This document shows, piece after piece, positions 42,318 to 53,070 of a stretch of DNA of 64,000 nt; position 1 is the stretch's first letter, and each line of letters opens with the position of its first letter. A program made the position numbers and the translations under genes. This stretch comes from Symbiodinium natans (Eukaryota; Sar; Dinophyceae; Suessiales; Symbiodiniaceae): contig CAJNDS010002137.1 of assembly GCA_905221605.1 (NCBI GenBank), positions 144,231-208,230 on the forward strand. The letters run 5' to 3'. The notes beneath the pieces are model-generated. The model made no database searches and was not told the origin of the DNA. It worked only from the letters and a program-made list of their open reading frames with translations.

Positions 42318-43073
42318 CTGCGCTTGGAAACCCTTTTTGGCGTAGTAGGGTTTAGGGTTTAGGGTTGAGGGTTGAGGGTTGAGGGTTTAGGGTTAGGAAG
42401 GTGGGTAGTTATGGTGGTGATAAGAGGGTTTCTAGGGGATAGCAGACTAAGTCAAAAGAGCTTCCAAGTGACCACGTGGTCGGACAATTTTACGGTGTTT
42501 TTGGGGAGAGTTTCGACCCCTAAACCCTAAACCCCAAACACAGGGTTTACCTTAAGCGCTGTTACCAGCATCCTACCAGGGCTTTATCAGGGGGTTTCGG
42601 GCCCTAAACCCGAATCCCTGAAAGGCCTTCGGATTGGGGCTCGGAGGGTGAACGGTGACACCCCCGCTACACCCTATGAACCCTGCAATCTTTAAATGGG
42701 CCCCTGTAAAGTCAAAAGCTTTCCGCCTATTCCGGACGTCGGGACTGGCTACAGGGTGTCCGGCGCGGTCCACTATCAAGTCCAAGGTCTTCCTTGTGTC
42801 ATATTATCTGTTCGGGCCAGTGGCTCGTGTTGCGGGCCGAATCAAATGGGACCACATGGCTTTCCAGCGCGTCCAATATATAGCGTATATAGGGTGTAGG
42901 GTGCATAGAGTTCAGTGTTTAGGGTTAAGGGTCAGGGGGCATACCCTAAAGCGAGGGCATCATTCACAGTCCTGACGTAAACCCTAAACCCTAAACCCTA
43001 AACCCTAAACCCTAAACCCTAAACCCTAAACCCTAAACCCTTGTTCTTTCCTGTGCTTCGGGGCATTGTCAAC

Positions 43074-43120
43074 CCCCACGACCCTCAAGCCGACTTGAAA
43101 CCTTGGCCACGAAAGGAGCC
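43074..43120 (-). CDS. Candidate exon
   Basis: APFVAKVSSRLEGRG between acceptor AAAATTTAG and donor GTTGAC. Confidence 0.45.
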
Positions 43121-43670
43121 CTAAATTTTGCGGTCATATACTCTAGGGTTTAGGGTTTAGGGAATAGGGTTTAGGGTTTAGAGGTATGTGGAACATGTAC
43201 CCGTCTAGGGTTCATTGAGTCCCCAAAGGAACTGGGCAGTTTTACCGAAGGAGTCCTGCTGGCGTTTGAGGAACTCCGCCTGGCAACTTCAGCTCTCCAC
43301 GTACTTGAACGCGCATGGGACTTAATGACCACTTATAACTGGGCTTTTTTACCCTACTTATAATTGGGATAACCCCAACAAGGCCCTTTAGGGGTTATTA
43401 CAAGTAGGGTTCTAAGTACAGTGCTACTTGGTTAGTAAGTACCATGAACCTCCACATACCCTTCTACTCCACCCCTCCCGGGGGCTACCTGTGGCTTCCT
43501 TGTTTAGGGTTTAGGGTTTAGGGTTTAGGGTTTGCGGGTTCTTAGTAGGCTGATTCAGACAGAAACCTATCTGCAACAGAAGCCATCAGAAGTTACGGCG
43601 GCACGAAACGACCACAAGCAGTGAACAAACAACAAAAACATATGTTTGCAGTGAACAAGATTCATCCTCT

Positions 43671-43826
43671 GGGATGTGCCCCCTTATACTAACAGTCCTT
43701 AATACGGATAACAGTACCCTAAACCCTAAACTGCCCTAAACCCTAAACCCTAAACCCTAAACCCTAAACCCTAAACCCCCCTATGATAATCCGTATTGAG
43801 GACATCTAATTCAAGGGGGACATCCC
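43671..43826. mobile_element. MITE family A copy carrying telomere-like repeats in its loop
   Basis: GGGATGTGCCCCCTTATACT..AATACGGAT at the left is the inverse of ATCCGTATTGAGG..GGGGGACATCCC at the right. Between the arms lie about 60 bp of CCCTAAA repeats (43716-43778). Confidence 0.7.
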
Positions 43827-44105
43827 GACTCATCATCCTTGTCATGCCAGCCAAGAGCGAAACATGACGGCTCATCCCCATCCTAGAGCTGAAGTGAGGC
43901 AGTTTAGGGTTTAGGGTTTAGGGTTTAGGGTTTCGGGTTTAGGAATAGGTTTGGGGTTTAAGGTTTAAGGCCTATACACCCTCAGCAAACCAAGCGTTAC
44001 CCCTCGAAGCTCAAACCCTAAAAGCCTATTTCCTACACCCTAAACCCTAAACTTCTTAACCCTAAACCCTAAAACCCTAAAACCCTGAAACCCGAAACCC
44101 GAAAC

Positions 44106-44182
44106 CAGCCAGCTCGACGCGTGACTCGGCGAACAACTCCTCGGGCTTCACCGGTTCGTCCTCGTGCGTTCCAGCCTCTGTT
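44106..44182 (-). CDS. Strong candidate exon
   Basis: TEAGTHEDEPVKPEELFAES then RVELA, acceptor CCAATCCCAG, donor G/GTTTCGGG. Acidic, disordered-looking. Confidence 0.6.
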
Positions 44183-44522
44183 CTGGGATTGGGGTTGAGG
44201 GTTTAGGGTTCAGGGTTCAGGGTTTAGGGTTTAGGGCCTGGGATTTAGGGCTTAGGGCTTAGGGTTTAAGGTTTGGGGGGCTTCAGGGCTTCTGATGTAT
44301 AACTAAGCCTTACAACTATTCTCAATCCCCAAAACAATGGGTAACTGAGGTAAGGATCTGGATACAGGAGGTTTGGAAAGTGGCACTCTATGTCGGCCAC
44401 CCATTTCGACAACCCCAACCCCTAACTCCCCTTCACTTCCCCTAGCTCCCCGTAATTCCCCCTGACTCCCCCTAAACCCTAAACCCTAAACCCTCAACCC
44501 TCAACATTCCTAAACCCTAGAC

Positions 44523-44608
44523 CCCGCCCCGCCCTCATGGAAAGCCCAGCCTCGGCTTCGGCATCGCTCTGCTTTTGCTGGCGACGCCGCAGGGCTTCGA
44601 GCCTCGAG
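44523..44608 (-). CDS. Strong candidate coiled-coil exon
   Basis: SRLEALRRRQQKQSDAEAEA then GLSMRAGR after GTTAAAACAG, donor GTCTAG. Confidence 0.6.
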
Positions 44609-45063
44609 CTGTTTTAACGAAGCCTTCAAGCCGATATTTAGGGTTTAGGGTTTAGGGTTCAGGGCTTAGAGTTCAGGGTACCCTGTAAACTCTGTGAAGC
44701 CTGTAAACCCTGTAGACGCGATAAACCCTGCAGACTGCAAAAGCCTTACAAACCTTATAAACCCCGTTAGAGCCTCTAGCCCCGCAAACTCTAGAACTGA
44801 AATACCCCCAAGCCCCAGAAACTAGGATCGCTGGGGCCCCCGCTGCTCTCGCAGCTGCAGCCTTCGGTAGCGAGCAGCAAGGCAGTCTTCGGGGTTTTAT
44901 GGCGAAGCCCTCAACCTTAATCCCTAAACCCTCAATTGTAAAGGCTTTCAAGGTTCAAAGGGACACAGTCTTGAAATATGAAGCTACGTGGCTGGGTCTT
45001 CGAGGATCCCAACCCTAAACCCTAAACCCTAAACCCTAAACCCTAAACCCTAAACCCTAAACT

Positions 45064-45680
45064 TGGGTTCGGCCGGTCCACACTAACAGTCACCACCAGC
45101 AGACCCACAAATAAAAGCACCCGGTAAATGCCAAAAAATTGACTGAGATTCCTGCTATTCCTGGTGCTATTTCTGGTGCTATTTCTGGTGCATTTTTTTG
45201 TGCTATTCCTGGTGCTATTTCTGGTGCTATTTTTTTGTGCTATTGTTTGTGCTATTTCTGGTGCTATTTTTTGTGCTATTGCTTGTGCTATTTCTGGTGC
45301 TATTTCTGGTGCTGTTGCTGGTGCTATGTGACTAACAATCACCATCAGCAGACCCACAAAAAACAGCACCCGGTAAATGCTAAGCTGATAAAATTGACTG
45401 GGATTCCTGGTGCTATTGTGGTGCTATTGTTTGTGCTATTTCTGGTGCTATTTTTTGTGCTATTCCTGGCGCTATTTCTGGTGCTATTTTTTGTGCTATT
45501 GTTTGTGCTATTTCTGGTGCTATTTCTGCTTCTATGTGACTAACAGTCACCACCAGCAGACCCACAAAAACAAGCACCCGGTAAATGCTAAAATTGACTG
45601 GGATTCCTGGTGCTATTTTTGGCCTGTGTGTTATAAGGCCACGGCGTTATTTGACTGTTAGTGTGGACCGGCCGAACCCA
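45064..45680. mobile_element. 617-bp element with 29-bp perfect terminal inverted repeats
   Basis: Left end starts TGGGTTCGGCCGGTCCACAC; the right end is its exact inverse ending GGCCGGCCGAACCCA's complement, 29 of 29 bases matching. Inside are three imperfect tandem units, each starting AC(A)(A/G)TCACCA(C/T)CAGCAG and containing GCACCCGGTAAATGC, then arrays of the 12-mer GTGCTATTTCTG. CCCTAAA repeats adjoin both ends (45008-45062 and 45683-45742). No transposase frame; non-autonomous. The repeat gives Cys/Tyr/Phe- or Ala/Ile-rich frames that are not genes. Confidence 0.85.
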
Positions 45681-45774
45681 GCCCTAAACCCTAAACCCTA
45701 AACCCTAAACCCTGAACCCTGAACCCTGAACCCTGAAACCTATACAGCCTCAACTGTCCCTTTTTGCCCCCAAC

Positions 45775-45818
45775 CCCTTCGCCACAGAGAGGCCACATCT
45801 TGGATGTTGGCCGAGGGG
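45775..45818 (-). CDS. Candidate exon
   Basis: PSANIQDVASLWRR after GTGACTTGCAG, donor GTTGGG. The tail DVASLWRR resembles DASLASLWRR in the exon at 61559. Confidence 0.45.
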
Positions 45819-46562
45819 CTGCAAGTCACTCCACTGGGTCGTCTCACCTGGCGGCGAGCTTCACGAGAGGGTTGAGGGTCTAGGGTTTAGGGTTTTAGGG
45901 TTTTAGGGTTTAGGGTTTGAGGGTTTGAGGGTTTAGGGTTTTAGGGTTTAGGGTCGTGAATTCCCTCGTCACTAGACTCATGTTGACTTTGCTAAGTGGA
46001 TCCTTTAGTACAGGAAGGGAGGTTTGTCAGAAGGACCCGGCTGGCTGCAAGAGACCTAATTGCAAAAAAAGGGGTTTAGGGTTTAGGGTTTAGAGTTCAG
46101 GGTCTAGGGTTTGGGGTACAGACAGACAGGCTGATCCAGATCACGCCTCTACCTTGGGGGCCAGATGAAGGGTCCATATAGTTTGATAGGGTTTATCATG
46201 GGGGGTTGAAACGTACGAAATCTCAAGCCCTCAGCCCACAACCCTAAACCCTAAACCCCCACAACCCTGTGAAGCCTCTGTCTTCGCCTGGCGCAGCCCC
46301 GAATCGGGGTGGCACAGAGGGCGGCGGCGGAGGCGGACATCTGGGAGAAACGATGCTGTGCGCATAGGGTTTCGGGTCTTCCTGCAACCCGTCTAGCCAT
46401 GGGTTTAGGGTTTAGGGTTTAGAGTCCAGGGTTTAGGGTTTAGGGTTTGCTGACTGCTGGAAAGCCCCGAAGTGTAGCTCCCCCTCTCATTTAGTGGCGG
46501 GCGGAACCCGGCTGGTCTCTAACCCCCAAAATCAGGGCAGAATGCATGCTCTATGCATTTAT

Positions 46563-46645
46563 ACATGTATATATATATATATATGCGCGCATATATATAT
46601 ATATATAATACATGTATATATATATATATATATATCTATACTCTA
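46563..46645. repeat. Long (TA)n hairpin
   Basis: ATACATG(TA)nTGCGCGCA(TA)nATACATG forms a near-perfect cruciform, followed by another (TA)n. Confidence 0.9.
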
Positions 46646-47077
46646 ATGCGTATATTACACACGAGAATTTGCAAAATGAGCCTTTTCCTCCAAGGCCCTA
46701 AGGACCGGGCGGTCTTCGCATGACCGTCGACGCCGGAACGCCTGGGCTGCTACAAGAAATTGTGACCTTGGGGGAGTACATGAACCCTAGAAGGGTTTAG
46801 GGTTTTGTGGTTCAGGGTTTATGGGGCATATATCTTAGCAGGGCTGTTAATGTGCCATTGGTTTTTTTGTGATCTCAATCTTAGGGTTCGGTTGATCCGT
46901 GTTGTATGCCCATGATCGGGCTGCAAACCATGGGGAGAAGTGACGGGCGACCACGCGTAAGTCTAGATAGACACAGCTGCAGAGCGCTTCTGTAGACATG
47001 ACCAGTCATGACGCCAACCGAGAATCCTGTTGGCTGCAGGTCTCTCTCCCCTGAGCCGGATCCAGGCGAAGTACTGC
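46646..47077. other. No supported exon
   Basis: Mixed sequence with a minus frame of about 130 codons that crosses telomere-like repeats and poly-C; not accepted. Confidence 0.35.
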
Positions 47078-47528
47078 AAAACCCTAAACCCCAAACCCTA
47101 AATCGTAACCCTAAACCCCAAACCCCAAACCCAAATTTTAACCTATACAGACCCTGAGTCTGGGGGTGTGGGGGGGGGGGGGGGGGGGCTCTCTGCTGAG
47201 CCCCTGACTGCCAACACTTTTCATCCCCGCACAACGAAACGCAAAGCCCCGCCACAGCATAACAAGAAAGCATTGCAGAATGTACAGATATATATATATA
47301 TATTATGTGTATATATAGTTATTGATGTATATATATCTTCTCTTTACTTCAATCCCCCCACCCCACCCTCCCACACGTACAACACTCAATGTGAGGTCCA
47401 GGTGCAAGTCAAAGAGAGCCCTAAACCCTAAACCCTAAACCCTAAACCCTAAACCCTAAACCCTAAACCCTAAACCCTAAACCTAAACCCTAAACCCTAA
47501 AGCCTAAACCCTACACACTAAACCCTAC

Positions 47529-47616
47529 CCCAAAGCCCCCTGATCTCCGACCCTTCTCCTTGCAACACCGGGCCCCATGCGCGCCAACTCTGCCGGCGGA
47601 GGAGGGGCCGGGGCCT
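47529..47616 (-). CDS. Strong candidate Pro/Ala-rich exon
   Basis: APAPPPPAELARMGPGVARR then RVGDQGAL after CTGCTTGTCAG, donor GTAGGG. Confidence 0.55.
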
Positions 47617-47734
47617 CTGACAAGCAGGACTAAACCACGGTGGGTTTAGGGTTTAGGGTTTAGGGTTTAGGGTTGAGGGTTTAGGGGCCAAACGGTTCAA
47701 GAGCTCGATGAAGAGTGGAGCTATACCAGAAGAC

Positions 47735-47768
47735 CCCCCCCCCCCCCCCCCAAAAAAAAAAAAAAAAT
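47735..47768. repeat. C-run followed by A-run
   Basis: About 18 C then 16 A. Confidence 0.85.
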
Positions 47769-48098
47769 AGACGCCCTGCAAGGGTTCGTCATGTAGAGCA
47801 CCCTTTGTGAACGTGGGGTTTGCAAAGTCGTCATGTTTAAGTGGGGCTTAGTAAGGTGCGTTCTGGGTGATTATAAGAGGGTTTCGAGGGGATACTAGGC
47901 AGACCCTCAATACTAAACCCTCAACCCTAAGGCCCCCCCGCCATTCCTAAGTCAAAAGATCTTCCAAGTAGTGCTTCCCCAAACCTTGAACCCTAAACCC
48001 TCAAACCCTCAAACCCTCAACCCTCAACCCTAAACCCTAAACCCTAAACCCTAGACCCTAGACCCTAAACCCTAAACCCTAAACCCCGAATAAAACAC

Positions 48099-48151
48099 CA
48101 AGAGCTGTGGCCAGGCCCGGCCTGGCGAGGCTCAATGGCCGCAGGGGGAGC
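48099..48151 (-). CDS. Candidate exon
   Basis: APPAAIEPRQAGPGHSS after CATCGTGTCAG, donor GTGTTT. Confidence 0.5.
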
Positions 48152-48565
48152 CTGACACGATGTCATGGGTTGGCGTTTGTCTTCTGTTTGTTTGATTGGC
48201 TTCTGACCCCAAGCATAAGTCTACTGGGTTTAGGGTTTAGGGTTTAGGGTTTAGGGTTTATTGCTTATTGCCTCCGTAGAGGAGTTAGGGCGCTTATAAG
48301 AGTGCAGTGACAATTGGGGTTCGAAGTACCCTGAACCTCCGAGCAGGGTCTTGGTTGCATTTTAGTGGTGGAAAGCTCAGGATGGGTTCGCTCGTCGTTC
48401 CCAAGGCTCTCCAGAAGGTGGGTTCATGGCCGTTTTAGTTTTCTTGGGTTTTGAGGTATATGTAGGGTTTTAGGGTTTAGGGTTTAGGGTTTAGGGTTTA
48501 GGGTTTAGGGTTTAGGGAAGCAGGGGAGGGGGGGGAGGGGGTTGTGGCAGCCAGGACAGTACGGG

Positions 48566-48712
48566 CTTGGCCCAAAAAATCCTTTTGGGCCATATTCCTA
48601 AATATGTTGATCCTCGTGAACCCAATAGGGACAAACACAAACGGAACATACTCATAAATATGATCCTCTTACAACCGATGGGAAAAAAGCATAGAATGTC
48701 CCAAGGGCCTAC
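48566..48712 (-). mobile_element. Introner family F, long copy
   Basis: In sense: GTAGGCCCTTGGGACATT at the donor and TTTTTTGGGCCAAG at the acceptor; internal ATATTTATGAGTATGTTCC and repeated GAGGATCA motifs. Upstream exon 48713-48828; downstream the frame PYCPGCHNPLPPLPC is open. Confidence 0.65.
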
Positions 48713-48828
48713 CTCGATTGATTAATGCCAAGGAACGCTTGGTCTCCGTTCCTCCGCGAGATTGTGTTCTGAAATTCCTCGCATACCAACCTCCCAAGGC
48801 GAGGACGCGGCCATGCCGAATCACAAAA
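48713..48828 (-). CDS. Strong candidate exon
   Basis: 38 codons plus 2 nt: FCDSAWPRPRLGRLVCEEFQ, NTISRRNGDQAFLGINQS; acceptor GGGGTCTAG, donor GAG/GTAGGCC provided by the introner. Confidence 0.6.
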
Positions 48829-49306
48829 CTAGACCCCAGACTAGCCCAGGAACAAAAACGTGCACCCTTTCTGCTTTTAAGGGAACCTAAGCCCTTGGAA
48901 AAGAGCCAAACAAGGCCCCTCCCTGGGTCCAATTCCCAGCTGTCCGACACTTGGGAGAATGGTCTAGGGCTTGGGGTTAGGGTTTAGGGTTGGGGTTTAG
49001 GATTTCGGGTTTAGGGTTTAGGGCTTCGGGTAAAACCCCTAGAGGTGATGCTGAAGCTGGAAGCATCCCCATGTCCTGATTTAGGCTCTCCAGGAGCGAG
49101 AGCACCCGTTGCTGAAAGGTTGAGGCCCAAGTACTTTGCAGCTCCTTTCTTGTTTTTGGGGTAAACCCTGAAGCCCTAATGATGCAATCCTAAACCCGCA
49201 GTTCCAAGGCCTAGACCCTAAATCCGAAGCCCTAAACCCTAGCCCTAAACCCTAAACCCTAAACCCTAAACCCTAAACCCTAAACCCTAAACCCTAAACC
49301 CTCAAC

Positions 49307-49393
49307 CCTAAGCAGGACCCGCAGGGCGGCCTCTGCCGCCTCGGGCTTCGGCTCAGGCGGAAGGCGGGGCGACTGCGCCATGTCCTTCGGGTT
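49307..49393 (-). CDS. Strong candidate exon
   Basis: 29 codons: NPKDMAQSPRLPPEPKPEAA then EAALRVLLR, acceptor AACCCCCAG, donor GTTGAG of the tract. High GC3. Confidence 0.6.
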
Positions 49394-49407
49394 CTGGGGG
49401 TTTTTTT

Positions 49408-49492
49408 CCACATATTACATGGGTGTTTCCGAAATTAGGGGTTACCATTTCCCACATATTATATGGGTGTTTCCGAAACTAGGGGGTACCAT
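49408..49492. repeat. Two-copy 43-bp direct repeat
   Basis: CCACATATTA(C/T)ATGGGTGTTT then CCGAAA(T/C)TAGGGG occurs twice in tandem with three mismatches. Confidence 0.85.
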
Positions 49493-49680
49493 GCTAAGAA
49501 TGGCACGGCCGAAGCAAACCGATCACTGCGGAAACTTTGCCTGGAGGAAGGAGCTTCCCTTTGGGAAGCTCGGGCTGCCATGCCAATTGTAGGGTTTAGG
49601 GTTTAGGACTCAGGGGAGTTACAGGGAGCCACTGTGGTTTAGGATTACGTTGACCTGCCTCATGAGGGGAGACTCTCTAG

Positions 49681-49862
49681 GCTATGTAAGAGTGCGCCTG
49701 GCCTACAAGAATACCCATAATGCACATAGTGCCGAATACAGTCTGCACATCTATTTTCTTCGCGACCATGATACTCAGAGCGACAAGGGCCTGTTCGTGC
49801 GCAACACGACCAAGGAGCCCCAAAAAGCTCAGCAATTTGCACCCGGTCCAGATGCTCGTAAG
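49681..49862 (+). CDS. Plus-strand exon, 60 codons
   Basis: YVRVRLAYKNTHNAHSAEYS, LHIYFLRDHDTQSDKGLFVR, NTTKEPQKAQQFAPGPDARK, donor AAG/GTGCGC, acceptor CTCTCTAG. Unknown protein. The minus strand is also open, but its frame is less polar. Confidence 0.5.
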
Positions 49863-50129
49863 GTGCGCTGTGCGCTGGGGAGTCGATCGTAAGCCTGGAA
49901 GGTTTGGGTCCGCTCTATAACTAGCTTCAACTCTTTGTAAGATACCTGCTACCCTACGACCCAGTACGGTGTATTTCTGGTACAACAAACAGGTCAGTAG
50001 TTAGTGTCGGGTGGCTTTGACCAGCAAGTTACACATGGAATGGACATCCAGAAGCGCACATATGCAGAAGCAGGAAGGAAGGAATGGACATGCTGCTGAA
50101 AAAGGCACCATGTCGTGAGCATGAATTTG

Positions 50130-50227
50130 AGATGTTCCCCCTTATACTCGCAGTCCTTAATGGGGATTCTAGTAACCCCTGTTATAATCCCTATGCAGGA
50201 CTGCAAGTATAAAGGGGAACATCCCAA
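50130..50227. mobile_element. MITE family A copy
   Basis: AGATGTTCCCCCTTATACT(C)GCAGTCC at the left, GGACTGCAAGTATAAAGGGG and AACATCCCAA at the right. Confidence 0.75.
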
Positions 50228-50312
50228 GCATGCATCTTCTTGCATTGTAGACGAGGACTCTCCTCACGAATGCGCCTAACTCAAGGAAGCGTCATTCCTG
50301 AGCACCGGAAGC

Positions 50313-50396
50313 TCACAGAGGTTCATCGTGTCCCTTCGTTCCTTGTACTGAAGGCAATGTACCCAAGGTCCTGTACTTCCTGAGCTCCGTATGAAC
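50313..50396 (-). CDS. Candidate terminal exon (TGA)
   Basis: Acceptor GTAGGGTTTCAG, then VHTELRKYRTLGTLPSVQGT and KGHDEPL, TGA. A short piece upstream (DCCTLTE, donor GTTTTGG, 50463-50483) would join in phase 0. Confidence 0.5.
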   Translation of the reverse strand, partial: VHTELRKYRTLGTLPSVQGTKGHDEPL

Positions 50397-50654
50397 CTGA
50401 AACCCTACACAGCCCACACACATGCAAGACCCAGCAAGAAACTCCCAAAACCCCAAAACCTCCGTTAACGTGCAACAGTCCTGGAATCCATCAAGCCGCA
50501 CCGCCAATTCCCCCAGTACAGGGTTTAGGGTTTAGGGTTTAGGGTTTCGGGTTTAGGGTTTAGGGTTTAGGGTTCAGGGTTTAGGAATGCCAAGGGTTTC
50601 GGGTGTAGGGCTTAGGGTTTAAGGTTTAGGGTTTAGGAAGCTTCGGCCGCTGCT

Positions 50655-50881
50655 CTACGCAACTTCTTCGCCCCAAGATTCGGTCTTCGTGAACACGGGT
50701 TGCAAGGGGCGGCCGTAAACGGGTTTAGGCTTGTCCAAAAACAAGTTCCCGAACCACCCGCCCAAAAGGATGCGGAAAGCCAAGTTGCTGCATTGGCCGA
50801 TCTGGCAACGGGTGAAACCTGGTGTCTTACTGCACGGGGTCCCGGGGGCGGTGTGCAGGGGGCGGGATGCCATAATTGTAA
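50655..50881 (-). CDS. Terminal exon or small gene, TAG stop
   Basis: Acceptor GCTTGCTTCCTCAG, then TIMASRPLHTAPGTPCSKTP, GFTRCQIGQCSNLAFRILLG, GWFGNLFLDKPKPVYGRPLQ, PVFTKTESWGEEVA, stop. High GC3 through 75 codons; the Met could be a start. Not recognised. Confidence 0.6.
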
Positions 50882-50993
50882 CTGAGGAAGCAAGCTTGCG
50901 GTGACCTGACGGTTGCCGAAAACTAAGCAGAGACGACAGAGTCAAAATCCACCCGCAATAGCATAAGAAATTGAACCCGAAACAACCTTGCAA

Positions 50994-51590
50994 TATACCC
51001 TAAATAAGTTCAACATAAGGCCCATCCGGACATTATTTTTGGTTGCATAGCATTCGGTTCAAGAACGCTCGAGCACTATTTCTGGGCAATTCTCTGGCCA
51101 ACTTAGCTGAGGAACCCTTAAGCCCCCCCACGGACTCCGTCTGGTTACTCCAAAAAGGCACAACATAGGAGCCCTTGGGTAGGCTATTCCTGTTAAGAAA
51201 TCAAAACTATGTCTTGCTTAAGTAGGTTGAGGCTCCTCAGGGTTTCAAGAGTCATAACCTGCAAAAGAAGTAGGTTGAGGGTTTTTGGGTTAGGATCTCG
51301 ACGACAGCTTCGGGATTTCGCTCCCTCTCGCTCTCTCGCTATCTCCCTCTCTTTCTGTCTCTGGCTCGACTGCTCCTAAACCAAACACTGGTGCTCAACC
51401 CCCGCCAACATACCTCCAAGCCACCGGCCACTCCATATAGTATCAGAGTTTAGTAACAAAATAGGATAGGCAATACACTCATCCAATGACATAGTATGCA
51501 GTCACCTAGTATAATCAAATAACCGAATACTATAGTAAGCTATTAACATAGTGGTATGGCACTCTGGTAACATGGCAATATAACAGTTTA
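50994..51590. other. No gene seen
   Basis: Free of telomere-like arrays. A CT-rich microsatellite lies at about 51322-51365. Nothing with good codon bias. Confidence 0.4.
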
Positions 51591-51723
51591 GCGTTTAGGG
51601 TTGAGGGTTTATAAGGGCATTGTGAATGTCGGGTTTAGGGCGCCGTGAATGTCGACCGCGCGGCTGGATTTGCAGTGACTGCGCTGCAGGGGGGCGCTCC
51701 TGCAGCGAGGTAGAGGGTTTAGG

Positions 51724-51837
51724 TTGGGATGTTCTACCGTAATACTACTAGGGCAACAGTCTTTAATGGGGAATCTAGTGGGGGGGGGGTACGCCAATCC
51801 CTACGAGGGACTGTTAGTTGAAGGGGGAACATCCCAA
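51724..51837. mobile_element. MITE family A copy inserted in telomere-like DNA
   Basis: TTGGGATGTTC at the left, GGGACTGTTAGTTGAAGGGG and GAACATCCCAA at the right. The left flank is GAGGGTTTAGG and the right flank GGCTTAGGGTG, as if inserted within an AGGG unit. Confidence 0.75.
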
Positions 51838-52163
51838 GGCTTAGGGTGTATAGGCATTTCAGGATTCAGGGCCTTCTTCCTTGACGCGCAATAGAGCTGT
51901 CCCTTCTACGAATTGGGAAGCCCCTGTTGCGTCCACAGAACCACGCCGAGCTCTTGATTGAAACCCGTTTTCTCAAACCCTGAAGCCCAGAAGACCCTGA
52001 CAAACCGTAAAACCCCAAACCCCAAACCCTACCCCAAACCCTAAACCCTGAAGCCCAGAAGGCCCTAAACCCTCTCCTCCACAGCCTTCCGAGCCCTCAG
52101 GCCACCCTAAACCCTAAACCCTAAACCCCAAACCCCAAACCCTAAACCCTGAACCCTAAACCC

Positions 52164-52230
52164 TCTTTGGCGGCACCTCCTCCGTGGACGCGGCTGGCGG
52201 CTCGGGGCGCAGGGCCGGGCGCGGGAGCCC
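52164..52230 (-). CDS. Candidate Ala/Pro-rich exon
   Basis: APAPGPAPRAASRVHGGGAA after AAACCCTACAG; ends at the edge of a tract. Confidence 0.4.
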
Positions 52231-52386
52231 CTGTAGGGTTTGGGGTGTTGAGGGCCTCTGGAGTTGGAGGGGAAAAATAGCCCTAAACCCTAAACCCTAA
52301 ACCCTAAACCCTAAACCCTAAACCCTAGACCCTAGACCCTAGACCCTAGACCCTAAGCCCTAAACCCAAAAGCCTAGAGCCTAAAC

Positions 52387-52457
52387 CCTGCCTGAGGAAG
52401 CTCCAAGTTGTCCAGTTGCACCCGCAACCGCTGCAGCTGCAGCAGCTCCTGGTACAC
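52387..52457 (-). CDS. Strong candidate coiled-coil exon
   Basis: VYQELLQLQRLRVQLDNLEL then PQA with a leucine/heptad pattern; acceptor GTGTCCTGCAG, donor GTTTAG. Confidence 0.6.
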
Positions 52458-52687
52458 CTGCAGGACACTCAGAGGGGTTCAGGGTACTTCGAACCCCAAT
52501 TATAACTGTTTGGGTCAGGTTTTAGGGTTTAGGGTTTAGGGTTTAGGGCTTAGGGTTTAGGGTTTAGGGTTTAGGGTTTATAAGCCCCTAGCTCCTCTAC
52601 GTGGGTTATAAGTAGACTTATATTTGGGATTATAAGTACCCATGCACCTGCAGGACACTCAGAGGGGCTCCCCAGTACCTCCCTGCA

Positions 52688-52885
52688 GGCTTTGGGGTTT
52701 TGGGGTTTTGGGTTTGGGGTTTTGGGGTTTTGGGGTTTTGGGTTTGGGGTTTTGGGGTTTTGGGGTTTTGGGGTTTTGGGGCTTTGGGGTTTTGAGGTTT
52801 TGGGTTTGGGGTTCAAGGGTTTTGGGGTTTAGGGTTTGGGGTTTAGGGGCTTGGGAGTTTTGGGGTTGAGGGTTTAGGGTGAAGG
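52688..52885 (-). repeat. GGGGTTTT/GGGTTT mixed array
   Basis: Alternating octamers GGGGTTTT and heptamers GGGTTTG; strong G-quadruplex potential. Confidence 0.9.
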
Positions 52886-53002
52886 TAGGTATGTACCTTG
52901 CTTAACTAAAGAAGCCCCAGTTTGAGCAGATGTGCAGCCCTCCGTTTGAAGAGCACGCAAGTTGACTACGACCCCCACCCCTAAAACCTAAACCCTAAAT
53001 CC

Positions 53003-53070
53003 CTATTTGCTCTTCTAAGGAAGAATATTGGTACTTATTTGGGGGGTTCTTAAGCAAGTAGAGTAGAGCA
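53003..53070. mobile_element. MITE family B right half
   Basis: TCTTCTAAGGAAGAATATTG, T-run/G-run and GGGTTCTTAAGCAAGTAG. Further family B halves at 53156-53222 and 53368-53420. Confidence 0.55.

Noticed and set aside
45139-45661. Cys/Tyr/Phe-rich and Ala/Ile-rich frames in the 45 kb element
   Set aside because: Produced by the GTGCTATTTCTG 12-mer array; all frames are open because the unit is a multiple of three without stops.
52571-52869. Proline/lysine and glycine/phenylalanine repeat proteins
   Set aside because: Translation of GGGGTTTT arrays on each strand.
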